The position numbers were made by a program, and so were the translations under genes. This document shows, piece after piece, positions 10,160 to 21,299 of a stretch of DNA of 64,000 nucleotides; the stretch's first letter is position 1; each line of letters begins with the position of its first letter. Below the pieces are notes generated by a model. It did not search any database, had not been told where the DNA came from, and worked only from the letters and a program-made list of their open reading frames with translations. The DNA comes from Cricetomys ansorgei (lineage: Eukaryota; Chordata; Mammalia; Rodentia; Nesomyidae), in assembly GCA_026225945.1 (NCBI GenBank), contig JAMJFZ010000320.1:8065001-8129000 (forward strand), in the 5' to 3' direction.

Positions 10160-11355
10160 CCCAACACAGCTCCTACTTTGTCCCAGGTTCTTTGCCCTTT
10201 TTCCATTACACACACAGAAGACCTTTTTATAACTTGAGGCTCCTGAATTCCGACCAAGCATGTGGGTCTGTGAGGTCAGCTGTCCAGATAAGCAGACTAC
10301 AGGGCCAGAACACACTGCCCCAAAGCTCACTGTGTCCCACAGTAAAGCCTCTGTCCCTCAGGGGGACGCCCCCACCCTTCACTTCCTCTCAGGACAATGA
10401 CATTTCTTCCTGGGCCTGGGTCTTCTTCCAGGCCACCTAGTCTGTGTGCTGCCCAGGGTCTAGTACCCAACCCCATTCCACCACCTGCCACAGGGATCAC
10501 AGGTACGTGTTCACACAGACACAAGTCACACGTTCCTCAGCAGGCTCACCCTCCCACTCATCAAGAGAAGCTTATGAAAAGGAGTCTGTCTCCCCATCCA
10601 GCCCCCCAACTTCCAGGAGAGCCTTGAGAATCCAAGACAGAGTTTCTCAAATGTAGCCCCATGTGGTTCTGTGTCACCATCTTCAGCCACACAGATCTCT
10701 GCATCCTCCCCAGCAAGCCCTATGCCTTCTGAGCAAGGTCCAAAGTGATGGGACCTGAGTTTTATCACATCACATAGGGTCTTTATTCACAAAAGACAGA
10801 GACGAGGGTACAAACTGAAATGCTTCCAAGGCCAGATGCTAGAGAGAGCACTCCCTGACATCCCTCATACACAGATACACAAGGCACAGAGGAGGTTGGG
10901 AACATGTTGTAGACCAGACATGGTGTCAGAGATTGAGAGTTTCCTCTCCTTTACTGACGGAGATTCATTATCAAAGATTATAAGAGCAGATGTCACACTC
11001 TATAAACACGTAACTTTGTCCCAGAAAGTTCTGAAGAGCTGATCCTAGATCGGCTCCATGTCTCCTGTGATAAACCATCCCAAGATGTCGTGATTGAAGG
11101 AATGGTTCCTGGACTAACTTCTCACCGTCCTGTGTCAGGTCAGCACTGGCTCATTTTGGCAGGTCTTCCTTGAGATGTCTCCTGTGGCCTCAATAGATGG
11201 GGTGGGGGCTGGGACATTCACAATGGCAACACACTGGTTTCTGGTTATACGGGGGAGGGCTGAGAGGCTGGGCCTCTCTCCATGCGGACTGTCCTTATAA
11301 CTAGCTGGGAGTGCTTTGTGGTAGCTGGACCAAGAGTGAGCATTCCACAGAAGAG
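10160..11355. other. Unassigned, apparently unique sequence
   Basis: About 1.2 kb after the minisatellite without recognised repeats. Several 60-80 aa frames occur on both strands with no convincing coding signal. Confidence 0.4.
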
Positions 11356-11359
11356 AAGT

Positions 11360-11638
11360 CTGTCCTCCATCCAGATACAAAACAATGCACACTACCTTAT
11401 GTTAAATTCTAGAAACTCTCCAAAGCGGAGAGCAGACCAATGGCTGCCAGTGTCAGGGTGGGGGAAAGGGAGCAATGGGTTATATGAAAGTCTGGGCAGA
11501 TATTTGGAAGAACAAATGTATTTATTATCCCAGGTGTGGTGACAATTTCACAGATGTACAAAAATATCAAAATTAATCCCATATGTAGTTTATTGCATAT
11601 CAGTAATCTCTCAATAAAATGTTGGTTAAAATGAAACA
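11360..11638 (+). mobile_element. Old L1 3' end (L1M type)
   Basis: Matches the 3' UTR pattern of ancient mammalian L1: ATGTTAAATTCTAGAAACTC, a GACCAATGGCTGCCAG-type segment followed by GGGTGGGGGAAAGG, GTGACAATTTCACAGATGTAC and the CTCAATAAAATGTTGG terminus. Confidence 0.7.
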
Positions 11639-11769
11639 TTGCACATAAACATAAATATATTGTGTTTTGTTTACTTGAAGCAGCTGTTGGTAGCGCAAAA
11701 GTATAGTCTTCCCTCTTTCTTTTCTTTTTTGTTTGCTTGTGTTTTTGAGAGGTTTAAGTGTCCGTGGCT

Positions 11770-11907
11770 GACTTAAAATTTAGTGGAAGAGGACCTTGAA
11801 CTTCATGTATCACCACATTGGTTCAGTTATTCCGTGCTGGAGGCTGAACCCAGGACCTCATGCATTCCAGGCAAGCACGCCACCCACTGAGCCACATCCC
11901 CAGACCT
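11770..11907 (-). mobile_element. B4/ID-type SINE
   Basis: Antisense ID-like part AGGCTGAACCCAGGACCTCA, TGCATTCCAGGCAAGCACG and CCACTGAGCCACATCCCCAG. The upstream ACCTTGAACTTCATG may be the degraded B1 half of a B4 dimer. Confidence 0.7.
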
Positions 11908-12427
11908 AGAAAGCATTTTTAGATTTCATCATTCACAAATCTTATAGATGCTGCAACATGGATTGGCAAAACTCGCCAGTCCACCAGCCATTGTTTCTGA
12001 GTGTATTGCACACACTTCCTCATCGTGTGGCTGTCACATACAGACCTAGTGTGTTCTTTCCTTCCCTACGTCATGCTGCATCCTGGCAGTCACTCGCTAC
12101 GGCTTTAAAGGACATCATCAGCTTCTCCCCAATTGCGTGACCTTTCTTTTTCCTAGCACTGTTCTGGGTTCTGCGCCAGATAACTTGCTTTCTATGGCTT
12201 TTTAGCAGAAGCATTGACTGTTCTGAGACTCTAGCCCTTTAGAAGAAATTCTCCTTCCCACATGGCCAGGACCTGCAGTTCATTGTCCTTTCACACAGGG
12301 CCATATGCTGGGACCACATGAATCACAGGACTGCGTAAAGCTCACAGCTATAGAACGCAGCTTCTCTCTGTCCAGCAGATCGCTGTTTACTTCAGCTGTC
12401 ATGACAAGCATGCTGGGGGCTGGGGGC

Positions 12428-12700
12428 TGGGGATATAGCTCAGGGCAGCACACACAGGACAGCACACACAGGACAGCACACACAGGACAGCACACACAGC
12501 AATCTGAGTTTGGATCCCCAGAACTCACATTAAAAGCCAGGTGTGGCGACATGCCCCTGTCGCCCCTGTGCTGGGGGATAGAGATAGACAGAGCTCAGGG
12601 GCTCCATGGCCAGCAGTCTGGCTGAAACTCTGAAGTTCAGGTTCAGTGAGAGACCTGTCTCAAACAAAAAAGTAGAAAAGAAGAAAGGAAGGAAAAAGAA
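12428..12700 (+). mobile_element. tRNA-derived SINE (B3A/B4-like) with internal minisatellite
   Basis: Starts GGGGATATAGCTCAGG and continues GAGTTTGGATCCCCAGAAC, AAAAGCCAGGTGTGGCGAC, AGGTTCAGTGAGAGACCTG and a purine-rich tail. Inside the tRNA-like head a 14-bp unit is repeated (listed separately). Confidence 0.8.
12444..12498 (+). repeat. 14-bp minisatellite inside a SINE
   Basis: Three exact copies of GGACAGCACACACA at 12457-12498, preceded by a 13-bp version at 12444-12456. It lies within the SINE head, so it expanded after insertion. Confidence 0.95.
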
Positions 12701-12865
12701 AAGAAGGAAGAAGAGAGTTATGGAGGAGGAGGAGGAAGATGGAGGAGAGGATACCCTGGTGTCAACCTGTGGCCTGCACACTTAAATGTACACCTGTACA
12801 CACACACACACACAAACACAATCATAGGCTGTCTGAATGGCTTAAACAGCCCCATGCAACCAACA

Positions 12866-13043
12866 GTTTTGTCTTGAACTTGCTGTGTAGCCAAGGGTGA
12901 CTTTGAACTTTCAACCTTCCTGCCCCTACCTCCCTCCGGATTACAGGTGTGCACTCCCACGCCCTGTTTATGTGATACTGGGGAGCAAACCCAGGCTTCT
13001 TGTGTGCTAGGAAAGTATGCTACTATCTGAGTTACACCCGGGC
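12866..13043 (-). mobile_element. B4 SINE (B1 + ID dimer)
   Basis: Antisense B1 half (GAACTTGCTGTGTAGCCAAGG, GGATTACAGGTGTGCACTCC) followed directly by an ID-like half (ACTGGGGAGCAAACCCAGGC, GTGTGCTAGGAAAGTATGC, ATCTGAGTTACACCCGGGCC). Confidence 0.8.
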
Positions 13044-13044
13044 C

Positions 13045-13262
13045 TCAGCACTTACTCCTCAGGATTCTGAGACTGAAAGCCTAAGGGGACCAGCATGAAG
13101 GGTTCTAGGGAGGTTCCTCCTCCTAGTTTGCAGATGGCCTCCTCCTTGCTGTGCCTTTAGATAAAGACATTAATCCCATTCACAAGGGCTACACCCTCCA
13201 CCCAATATCATCTCAAAGGCTCTTTCTACAATACCCTCACACCAGGGACAAGGGCTTCAACA
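13045..13262 (-). mobile_element. MLT1-like LTR fragment
   Basis: Antisense: GACATTAATCCCATTCACAAGGG, CTACACCCTCCACCCAATATC and CCCTCACACCAGGGACAAGGG, the distal part of MLT1-type LTRs. Confidence 0.6.
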
Positions 13263-13750
13263 AACCCTGTTAGAGAAGTTTACTTTTAGTTATGTATAAA
13301 GTAATTGTTTTGTGCACTATTGGGTGAAGGACTGCCTAGGTCTTGGTGTTTTGTATTGTCGGCAGGTGTTGGATTTACGTGGGGAATGTTTGATTGCTTA
13401 TGATCTGCATGTGCTATAAGTAGAACACCTGGGGCATTCTGAATCAATAAAAAACACCTGAGCTCAGTTGCTTGGGGTTCCACTGTCCAGTTAGCACTGG
13501 TCAGGATAGTGTTTCTCTCTGCTGAGGTCTGGCAGAGTTTGCGCATATGAGAATGTCTCTGTGTCTTCTTTGGTGAGCTGCCACAGCAGCATACAACTAC
13601 AAAATCCATTTCAGGGTGGGGTCCAAGCACTCAGTCCATGGCGATTTTCATTACTTGTCACTGACTGATTTCAGGCTTACGTGTGAGGCTTTATCACTAG
13701 CCCTCCAGAATAGCCTGGATGCCTAGAAGAGTCTTCAAGACCAGACTCTT
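13263..13750. other. Unassigned sequence
   Basis: No family recognised. A minus-strand frame of 114 codons (13286-13630) has no domain or splice support. Confidence 0.35.
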
Positions 13751-13756
13751 CCTTGG

Positions 13757-13960
13757 GGCCACCAAGATGACTTAGTGGGGAAAAGCACTTGCCACCGAAC
13801 TTGATGGGTGCAGTCTCCAGAAGCCACATAGTGGAAGGAAAGAATCAACTCTCACGAGCTGCATCTGTTCTCTGCCATGGTGTGTGTGTACGTGTGTGTG
13901 TGCGTGCATATACGTATGCGTGTGCGTTTGTGTGCCACTAAATAAATAAATGTGAGAAGC
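13757..13960 (+). mobile_element. B2-clade SINE with GT-rich tail
   Basis: GGGGCCACCAAGATGACTTAG, AAGCACTTGCCACCGAAC, AGAATCAACTCTCACGAGC, then a GTGTGTGTACGTGTG tail and AAATAAATAAATG. Confidence 0.8.
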
Positions 13961-13989
13961 CTCCTCTCTTCACACTTCATCTTCAATTC

Positions 13990-15640
13990 TCACCACATGA
14001 CCCTCAAAAGAGTTTGTAAAACCCAAGTGTTAATGGAATAAAGAACAGAAGGGCCTGGGTAAGTTACAGGAAAGTGAAACAAACCTCAACGGTCCCAGCA
14101 TCTCTCTCTTCTAACCTACAGTCTATGTTTTGCAGTGTTTATAGTAACTGGCAAGAAGCCAGGTAGGGACAGCTGAGTCACAGTGGGTAAAATTCCTTTC
14201 TTGGCCTTAACATTTCTCTCTGATTTCACATCACACACCCATGAACTTCTTAGACCCCGTATGAAAGTTAGCATCATCTAAGGAGAGGTGGAAAAGGATA
14301 TTTCGGAGGGAAAGGAGGCGTCATCAATCCACCACACCCCCTCCAGGCAGGGAAAACTCACTAGTCATCAGCAGCCAGTGGATCCATCTGAGAACAGACC
14401 CCTCTGAGTAAGTGTGAAAGTCCCTCATATGGCCACGCGTTCAAAGATTTGATTGGGTGATCCTGTGGGCCTTCTCTTTCAGACCCAGGATTCTTTGTGG
14501 CATTGCTCACCCTCTCACAGTGTTGCTAAAATTCCTTTCCTCGGAGAGATGTAAACTACATCTACCCCTCTTCCTAAAGTCCCAGTGACAAACTAAAGTA
14601 CAGCCAGGATTCCGCCAAAGCTCACTTGGGGTAACCAATGAGTCCATGAGGCTTGCTTACAGAGCAATGTGTGAGGGATTATGGGGAAGAGCACCGAAGT
14701 CCTCAGAGTAGCCACAGCAGAAGGTCTGCACCCAGTGGATTGTCACTGTTCTCACCCAGAAGGAGACCAGGATGAGCTCCTTCTGAATTTGAAGTTTTTA
14801 TTGAGCCACACAGACCCAACTGATGGCACACACTCTTGTGACTACAAGTCCAGAGGCAGCCCGGAGCTGAGTAAACAGGAGGTTTATAAAGGGAAAAACC
14901 ACACGTTTGGTACATCCCATTGATGTAGCTGTGGTGGCTGTTAGCAAGCATGACAGGATATGAACTTTTAATAAGAACAGGGCACAGTTGTGTCACCATG
15001 GTGTTTCTGTTTGATCAGGGAACAGAAAGCCCTGTGGTTACAGAGCTAGAACAATGCAAGGTAGTGAAAGTTCCTGTAAGTACCCTTTGTGCCCGAAGGT
15101 CAGGTTGACTTCAGTTTTAGCCTGAGGTTGGGTCAGGAGTTAGCAAATTTGTTTTTCTCACTTCAGGATAATGGCTTTGCTATGGCTGTATAGATGGAAT
15201 TCCCTCCCCTCCCCCCCCTCCCCCACCTGTGTCTTTTAACACCTCTCACAGGATCACATGCAGTTAGAGCAGAATTGCATAAACTGGCTGAGGGGTAGGC
15301 TGGATACTGGCAATGTGTGTGTGGGGGGGGCGTATGGGGGGGTGTTACAACTCTTCCTGCTCCCTCCTTCTGTGAGGAAGGGTAAAAAGCCAACAGGCCC
15401 AGCTGGGATACTGCACGAGCAGGCTCAGCAGAACAGCCAGTGATGGTGGCTGTTTGGCAGAGGATAGGCCCACAACACACACCTTTAGTTCTATACTGAG
15501 CCACGCCATGCAGGTCTTCTTAAATAAACAACTTCCCAGGCCAGCACAGTTCTGGGGTCTTGTGCCCCCACCCTTCAAAGTCGGTCTCCAAGGAGCCATT
15601 CATATACTCATCTAGGAAATCCGCATCTCTTTCCCTTGTG
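13990..15640. other. Unassigned sequence with C-rich stretches
   Basis: About 1.65 kb with no recognised family. It holds a C-rich run (CTCCCCTCCCCCCCCTCCCCC) at about 15200-15222 and a G-rich GTGTGGGGGGGGCG stretch near 15320. The 14700-15160 part may be a degraded LTR but I could not assign it. Confidence 0.35.
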
Positions 15641-16039
15641 GGAAAAATCAAGCTAATGATCCTTTTATAATCCAACCTTATAGAACCATTGTGCATCTAA
15701 TGTGATACAGGGTTCCCAAGAAATTCGAAGTCAGAAAGGCAGGTGAATCATCACCATCTTAATAGAAATTGTTATTATTACTGTACTACACCCACACATA
15801 GTGCTCCTGTTGCTGCACCTGCTTCTATGAAAATTCCTCTTTCTCCACAAACCACCGAGCTATTAGGTAATACCATTTGTGCCAAATGGTTCAGGGGTAA
15901 CAGAACATTCTGGATTCTTCAAGATGTGGCTGGAGTCCCCCAGCAGGATCTTTGAAAGAGTTACTTTTTATTTTATTTGAACTAGGCTTCCTGGGTTGTC
16001 AGCTTTAGAAAATTCAACCACAGTGAATTAAGAATTAAG

Positions 16040-16347
16040 AATATAAGAAATGGCTTAGTCAGTCAAGCACTTGTCATGTAAGCATGGGGACCAGAGTTTG
16101 GAGTCCCAGTACCCACACAAAAAGTGGGTCATGACAGTACAGGCCTGTATCTCAGTGCTCAGGAGGTAGAGACAGAGGCTTCCCCAGGCTCATGGCTTAG
16201 CTTGTCTGGCTGAGTCATCCAGCTCCAGGTTCAGTGGGAGACCCTGTCCCAACATAAATAAATAATAAAGTGGAGAGTGATTGAGAAAAACACTCAGCTT
16301 TTACCTCTGGCCTTTACACGTACATGCACATACACAATATATACATG
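16040..16347 (+). mobile_element. B3A-type SINE
   Basis: Sense copy: AATGGCTTAGTCAGTCAAGC, CAGAGTTTGGAGTCCCAG, AGTACAGGCCTGTATCTCAG, CCAGGTTCAGTGGGAGACCC, AGTGGAGAGTGATTGAG and CTCTGGCCTTTACACG. Confidence 0.78.
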
Positions 16348-16348
16348 T

Positions 16349-16505
16349 AGCCGGGCTTAGAGGTGCACGCCTTTAATCCCAGCACTCGGGAGACAGAGGC
16401 AGGAGGATCTCTGAGTTTGATTTTGAGGCCAGCCTGGTCTACAAGAGTAAGTTCCAGGACAGCTAGGGATACAGAGAAACCCTGTCTCAAAAGAAAACCC
16501 AAACA
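16349..16505 (+). mobile_element. B1 SINE
   Basis: Sense B1: GCCGGGCTTAGAGGTGCACG, CCTTTAATCCCAGCACTCGG, GAGGCCAGCCTGGTCTACAAG, GAGAAACCCTGTCTCAAAAG. It sits directly at the 3' end of the preceding SINE and is followed by TATAA-rich and (GAAT)n tracts. Confidence 0.92.
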
Positions 16506-16537
16506 TATAATATAATATAATACAATAAAAAAGAAAG

Positions 16538-16563
16538 AAATGAATGAATGAATGAATGAATGA
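16538..16563 (+). repeat. (GAAT)n microsatellite
   Basis: About six GAAT units between the B1 tail and the ORR1 start. Confidence 0.9.
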
Positions 16564-16585
16564 GTTTATCAAAACATACTGGCTG

Positions 16586-16920
16586 TGTTGATTTGAATGA
16601 TAAATGTGCTCTACAGCCTCTAGCATTTGAGTACTTGGTCCCCAAGAGATGGTACTGTTCAGGTTTAGGAAGCGTAGCCTCGTTGGAGGAAGTACGCCAC
16701 TGGGGGTGGGCTTTGAGAGTTTAAAGACTAGCACCTCTCTGAGTTTGCTCTCTGTGTGCTTGCAGTTTAAGAGGTGAACCCTCAGCTTCCTGCACCTGGT
16801 GCCAAGCATTCACTCTGCCATCATGGACTCAAATCCTCTGGAACCCAAATAGACTCTTTCTTTTAAAAGTTGCCTGGGTCCTGGCGTTTCATCACAGCAA
16901 CAGAAATGTTACTAAGACAG
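16586..16920 (+). mobile_element. ORR1-type MaLR LTR
   Basis: Sense LTR: GTTGATTTGAATGATAAATG, TACTTGGTCCCCAAGAGATGG, CGTTGGAGGAAGT, CACTGGGGGTGGGCTTTGAG and the ATCACAGCAACAGAAATG...ACTAAGACA end. Confidence 0.85.
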
Positions 16921-17069
16921 CGGCATATGCCTGTGATCCTAGCACCTGGGAGGCTGAGGCAAGAGGGGCTTGGTTATACACAGAACACTTACAGCTGATT
17001 CTTACCACTATGTCACATGACACTGGACGTCTTAGCCCCTGGGGGCAGATGGAGCAGAAGAGACAAATT

Positions 17070-17240
17070 GGAAGAAAGGATTTAAAACTCTCATCGTCTA
17101 CCTAGAAAACCCAACAGGCAACAAACAGATTATTACACCTTAAAAACAGTGTTTCCAGATACAAGATTAGCTGTAAAAATCAGTAGTGTCTCTCTGCACC
17201 AGCAATAAACCAATAAAATAAATACCTGTAAGACACACAC
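17070..17240 (+). mobile_element. L1 ORF2 fragment (decayed)
   Basis: Resembles the reverse-transcriptase part of rodent L1 ORF2: TCATCGTCTACCTAGAAAAC, AGATACAAGATTAGCTG and CTCTCTGCACCAGCAATAAAC. No open frame survives. Confidence 0.6.
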
Positions 17241-17329
17241 TTTTCTCACATTTTTGTGTCTTTATAATTTCAGGTGCTTCTTACATCGATGGCATCCAAG
17301 ATCTGAACATATATATATATGCTGCCCAC

Positions 17330-17612
17330 AACAGTCAGCTGTTTTAGACAGTCATAGATATAATAAGATATAATATGTAAGTAGACAAGCCACCGTAGAG
17401 GAAACTGCAACTGAAACTAAAACAGAAGATGAAACTCCAGTGGGTGAAGTGACTCTAGTTTTGATGACGCAAGTTAATAGTGTACGTTAACCTATAGGTT
17501 CAATGTAATCTCAGTAAAAGTTCCATATGGAGTTTTAGGGAAATTTGGTTAGCTAATAATCTGCATAAAGACTTCAAAGTGTAAAGTTAACCAGAGAAAG
17601 TAAAGAAGATTA
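17330..17612 (+). mobile_element. L1 ORF2 fragment (decayed), continued
   Basis: Later ORF2 region: CCTATAGGTTCAATGTAATC, AAAGTTCCATATGGAG and AAGACTTCAAAGTG. Separated from the upstream piece by about 90 bp of TA-rich foreign sequence at 17241-17329. Confidence 0.55.
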
Positions 17613-17624
17613 TTGAAATGTAAG

Positions 17625-17656
17625 ACGCACACACACACACACACGCACACGCACAT
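17625..17656 (+). repeat. (CA)n microsatellite
   Basis: CACACAC run with CACG variants at the 3' side of an antisense B1. Confidence 0.95.
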
Positions 17657-17777
17657 TGTCTGAAACAAAATCTCGCTGATTTGCCTAGGCTGGCTTCCGA
17701 TTCTTGGGCTCAAGCAAACCTCCTGCCTAAGACTGGGATTACAGGCAGTGCTGGAGTAGCTGTGATCACGCACCCCA
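17657..17777 (-). mobile_element. B1-type SINE (old)
   Basis: Antisense: GTCTGAAACAAAATCTCGCTG, TTGCCTAGGCTGGCTTCCG and GGGATTACAGGCAGTGC. Confidence 0.75.
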
Positions 17778-17820
17778 CTGAGCAACCTTTTAAAAAATTA
17801 TCACCACTTGAGAATTTTTA

Positions 17821-18045
17821 GGGCTGGGGAGATGACTCAGCCGTTAAGAGCACATGCTGTTCTTCCAAAGGACCTGAGTCCAATTCCCAGAACACCTGGC
17901 GGTTCGCAACCATCCATTATCCTAGTTCTGAGAGATCCAGTGCCATCTTCTGACTTCCACGAGCACCAAGCATTGCATGTGGTGTAAACAGACGCATGCG
18001 GGCCAAACACTCAAACATAAAAGAAAAGGAATAAAACAAACACTA
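17821..18045 (+). mobile_element. B3 (B2-clade) SINE
   Basis: GGGCTGGGGAGATGACTCAG, GTTAAGAGCACATGCTGTTC, CAATTCCCAGAACACC, CATCTTCTGACTTCCACGAG and an A-rich tail. Confidence 0.9.
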
Positions 18046-18049
18046 TTTT

Positions 18050-18645
18050 TCCCCTAATCGTGACTTTCCTTTCCAAAGGACATTTAATTACACTGACTTT
18101 CTATTTCCATGCCAGACGTAGGTCTGGACCTTATACACACAAAGAGTTAAAATTTCCTTGGTGGGTGTGTTTTCTTTGTTTCTGTTTGCTAAGAGCTAAC
18201 TCTCGCCTTCTTGGGGATAGTTTACCTCCCCTCACCACCACTGGGAAACGTATTTTTTTCACTTCCACGTGAGGGAGAACTTGAAAAAAAAAGATAAAAG
18301 CACAACCCCCACAGACACACGGGCAGTACGAACCTTCATCCTTCCTGCCTGCCTGCTAAGTCACCGCACATTTGCCTGTCTCGTGGCCTGTGGTGCAAAA
18401 GCTCAGTAGGCCCGACTGGGCGCTTTGCTTGGGTCTCCGCAGTCGCATAGCTGGATGACATGTCAGTAGTGAGACTGAACTCCCCATCGTCGGCTCTTCC
18501 CTTTCCAAGGTTTGTGACCTTTTCCGCCAATCTCTTAGACCAGCGGCATCTAGTGAAGTCCTTCTCATGATTCAAACACCTTTGTCAACTTTGTTTTTTG
18601 TTCTACATCTCTGTGCAGCCTCTGCTTGTTTTTTAAGAGGGGTTG
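18050..18645. other. Unassigned sequence
   Basis: About 600 bp without recognised repeats. Two overlapping minus-strand frames (18336-18575) have no coding support. Confidence 0.35.
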
Positions 18646-18654
18646 GGGGTTGCA

Positions 18655-18805
18655 CCAAAGCACAGAAGCATGTGGAGGTCGGAGGTCAGAGGATAACTTG
18701 CCGGAGCCAGTTCTCTCCTTCCTCCAGGACAGTCCCAGGGAATAAACTCAGGACTTAGGACTCGATGGTAAGCAGCTTACTCACTGAGCCAACTTACGAG
18801 TCCTG
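18655..18805 (-). mobile_element. B2-clade SINE
   Basis: Antisense: AGCATGTGGAGGTCGGAGG, GAGGATAACTTGCCGGAG, TTCTCTCCTTCCTCC, AATAAACTCAGGACTTAGG and TACTCACTGAGCCAAC. Confidence 0.8.
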
Positions 18806-19089
18806 TCTTTGCTTTTGAAGCCTTGGGTGACTAGACAGGGCAAATAACCCAGGGTACTCTTCCTGGAGGTCTATGACTATTAACATCTGCGAAGTCCCTT
18901 GTCTGAAGTCCCTAGACTAGTAATTGATTAATCAGGAGGATCTTAGTGTACTATCTTTTAACTAGAATTACATTAAAATTAGGGCAAATGGAGAAATGTT
19001 TTCAATGTATAGGCTACATGGGGGCCTATGCATTGGGTTAGAACATGCGAAAACAGGAAGGAAACAAGTCCAGTAGGAACTGGGTGTCT

Positions 19090-19262
19090 TAGCTACTTTT
19101 CTTGTTGCCATGACAAAATCCCTGACAAAAGCAGCCCTAGAAAGAAAAGGCTGGCTTCCTTTCGAGCTCATGGTTACAGTCTATCACAGCGGGGAGCACT
19201 CACCTCAGAGCACAGGTTCCCACTGCTCCGCAGTTGGGTAGTGGAGAGAGAACGCTGGTGCT
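19090..19262 (-). mobile_element. MT-type MaLR LTR fragment
   Basis: Antisense: CTACTTTTCTTGTTGCCATG, ACAAAATCCCTGACAAAAG, GAGCTCATGGTTACAGTC and CACAGCGGGGAGCACTC. Only the 3' part of the LTR remains. Confidence 0.7.
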
Positions 19263-19329
19263 CAAAATGAATGATGCATGTGAAATGTGCAGGTGAAAAC
19301 ATCCCTGCTGCATGCGGCCTTTTGTTGGA

Positions 19330-19445
19330 TTACATTTGAGACAGGAACTCTCTGCATAGCCCAATCTGCCCGCAAAATTCCTGATTTCTCCTGCGTCAGT
19401 CTCCCAAGTGCTTGGGTTACAGATGTGCACCCCTACGCCTGTATA
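19330..19445 (-). mobile_element. B1-type SINE (old)
   Basis: Antisense: TTTGAGACAGGAACTCTCTG, CTGCGTCAGTCTCCCAAG, TGGGTTACAGATGTGCACC. Confidence 0.7.
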
Positions 19446-19724
19446 TGTGGTCATAGTTTGAGTACGGTCTTGAGATCAGTCTGCTTATAATCAAGAGGTT
19501 GGGGCGGGGAGGGGGTTGTCATCACACCAGGGTTCCACCTTAGAACTGAAGCCATGCTGTACTGGTCTGGTTTGGATCAGGGGTGTTGCAGGAGGAGACC
19601 CTTCGTGTGCAGATGTGCTCCCGGATCTCTTCTCTAGCCCCCTCCAAAGGTGTCTCTTTCCGGAGCTTCCTTGGCCCTGTCTTCCGCAGTCAGTGGCCTG
19701 CCTACAGCACCCTTGCTTTCCACA

Positions 19725-20155
19725 GTTCTATTACTGCCATGCACCGCTGAAACAAATGGCCACAGACCACGGAACTTAAAGCAACAGAGATCTATCTCGT
19801 GTAGCTCCCAAGACTGGATGTCCAAAGCGAAGGCTGTTGGCGGGACTGGATCCTTCTGGAGGCTCCAAGAGGGAATCTGCTCTGTGATCTTCTCCCAGAT
19901 CTTCTCCTGGCAATCCTGGGCTTCCCTTAGCCCAGACATGCATCCCTCCATCTGCTTCCACCGTCATGTGGCCTTCCTTCTATCAGCCGCTGCATCCTCA
20001 CTGGTACCCTAAAAAAACGGTGCTCAGGGGACACCACTAAATTGGAAACCCATCCTCACCCCAACCGACCTCACTGTAACTAAGGATATAAACAAAGACC
20101 TCATTTTCAATTAAAATCACACTCTGTGGTCCCCAGATGGGCCTGAAATTGAAGG
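19725..20155 (-). mobile_element. MLT1-like ancient MaLR LTR
   Basis: Antisense MLT1 over about 430 bp: ACAAATGGCCACAGACC, GGAACTTAAAGCAACAGAG, CCAAGACTGGATGTCC, TTCCACCGTCATGTGGCC and TAACTAAGGATATAAACAAAG. One of the longest old LTRs in the window. Confidence 0.75.
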
Positions 20156-20158
20156 GAT

Positions 20159-20720
20159 GTTATAACTTGTTACCAGAGTTGTCAGGGTCAGAGCCTGGCC
20201 CTGCAACCCTGGCAAGCCGGGTTCAGACAATAACAGCCAATTCAACTAACCAAGAATAGTTAAAAAAAAAAGCAGAGAAAGGAGATTTATTCAATGTGGC
20301 CTCGTTTAGAAGAGGAACAGAGAACTGGAGGCTCTAGCTCCAGTTCCATCTTCTGGGTCCTAACGTAAGGTTCAGGTTTGTAGAGGGCAAAAGGCATCAA
20401 TAACAAGGAGTCGAGATGTGGTCCCACACATCATCATCTGGACTCCAGACTCTCCTATAAGGAAGTCTGACGAGTCAGAACCTCGTGGTCCCTTTTTGGG
20501 AGACAGGTCCTCCCTTTGGCTAGCACAGCTCTCAGCCTTAGCCTTTTCCCAAAATGAGTTTCTGGGGGAAATTCTACTTCCTTGGAGTCTACTGTTTCAA
20601 TACTCTGATGCAGCCAATGGGAACTATCTTCGTTCCTGTCACGGTTGTAAAGACAGTGAGTAGTCCGCCATCTTGGGCCTGAGAGGATGATCAGCCTGAT
20701 ACAGGGTCAGGCAAGAGCCA
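20159..20720 (-). mobile_element. Probable rodent ERV LTR, antisense
   Basis: Read on the minus strand it has a GAATAAATCTCCTTTCTC poly(A)-type signal (plus 20280-20297), a following T-rich stretch and an ATTGG box (plus CCAAT near 20614). Placed directly after the MLT1. The right boundary and family are uncertain and no target duplication was found. Confidence 0.45.
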
Positions 20721-21225
20721 CTCGGGCAGCATAGCTTCAACAATAGGCGAAACCAGAGAGGACTCTGAGCAATCCTGTGTGCAGCAGGCAGAAAACCCCT
20801 GTGTGCTCTGTGGGCAGAAATGGGGAAGGGCAGTAGCTTTGCTTTGAGGTTCCTTCCAACCCTGAGGCTTTCCGGTGCCTCTCTAGATCCATCCGAGATC
20901 CTGCAACCTTCTCCAGCTTCCTTGAGAGCTTCTTTGCTACCTAATTATGCCGCACCCAACCCTGCAAATGAGAATTCTAACTGAAGTCCAGCTCTGAAAG
21001 CCTGAGGCATGACCAGGTAAGCATGGGCAGTTCCCAGGGTCTGATCCTGCATTCCTAATGCCCGTCTCAAGGGGCTTGTGTGCTCTGCTCTGCAGACCTA
21101 TTAAGGGTGACCTCAGGGTGACAGCTGAACAATATTGTCATCCCATGTGACATCTGAATTTGGTGAGAAATAATTCTCTTGGCCTGGAAATCCCAATCCC
21201 AGCTCCCTGCTTGGTGGAGAGTTAG
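20721..21225. other. Unassigned sequence
   Basis: No repeat or exon recognised. Confidence 0.35.
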
Positions 21226-21226
21226 C

Positions 21227-21228
21227 TT

Positions 21229-21261
<33 letters not shown>

Positions 21262-21290
21262 ATATGCACACACACATGAGTACATCTGTC
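21227..21290 (+). repeat. (GT)n/(CA)n microsatellite
   Basis: About 16 GT units followed by a short mixed CACACACATG stretch. Confidence 0.95.
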
Positions 21291-21299
21291 TGTATGTAC

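Noticed and set aside
9625..10257. 210-codon minus-strand and 143-codon plus-strand frames, collagen-like on one strand
   Set aside because: They are translations of a minisatellite with stop-free units; open on both strands.
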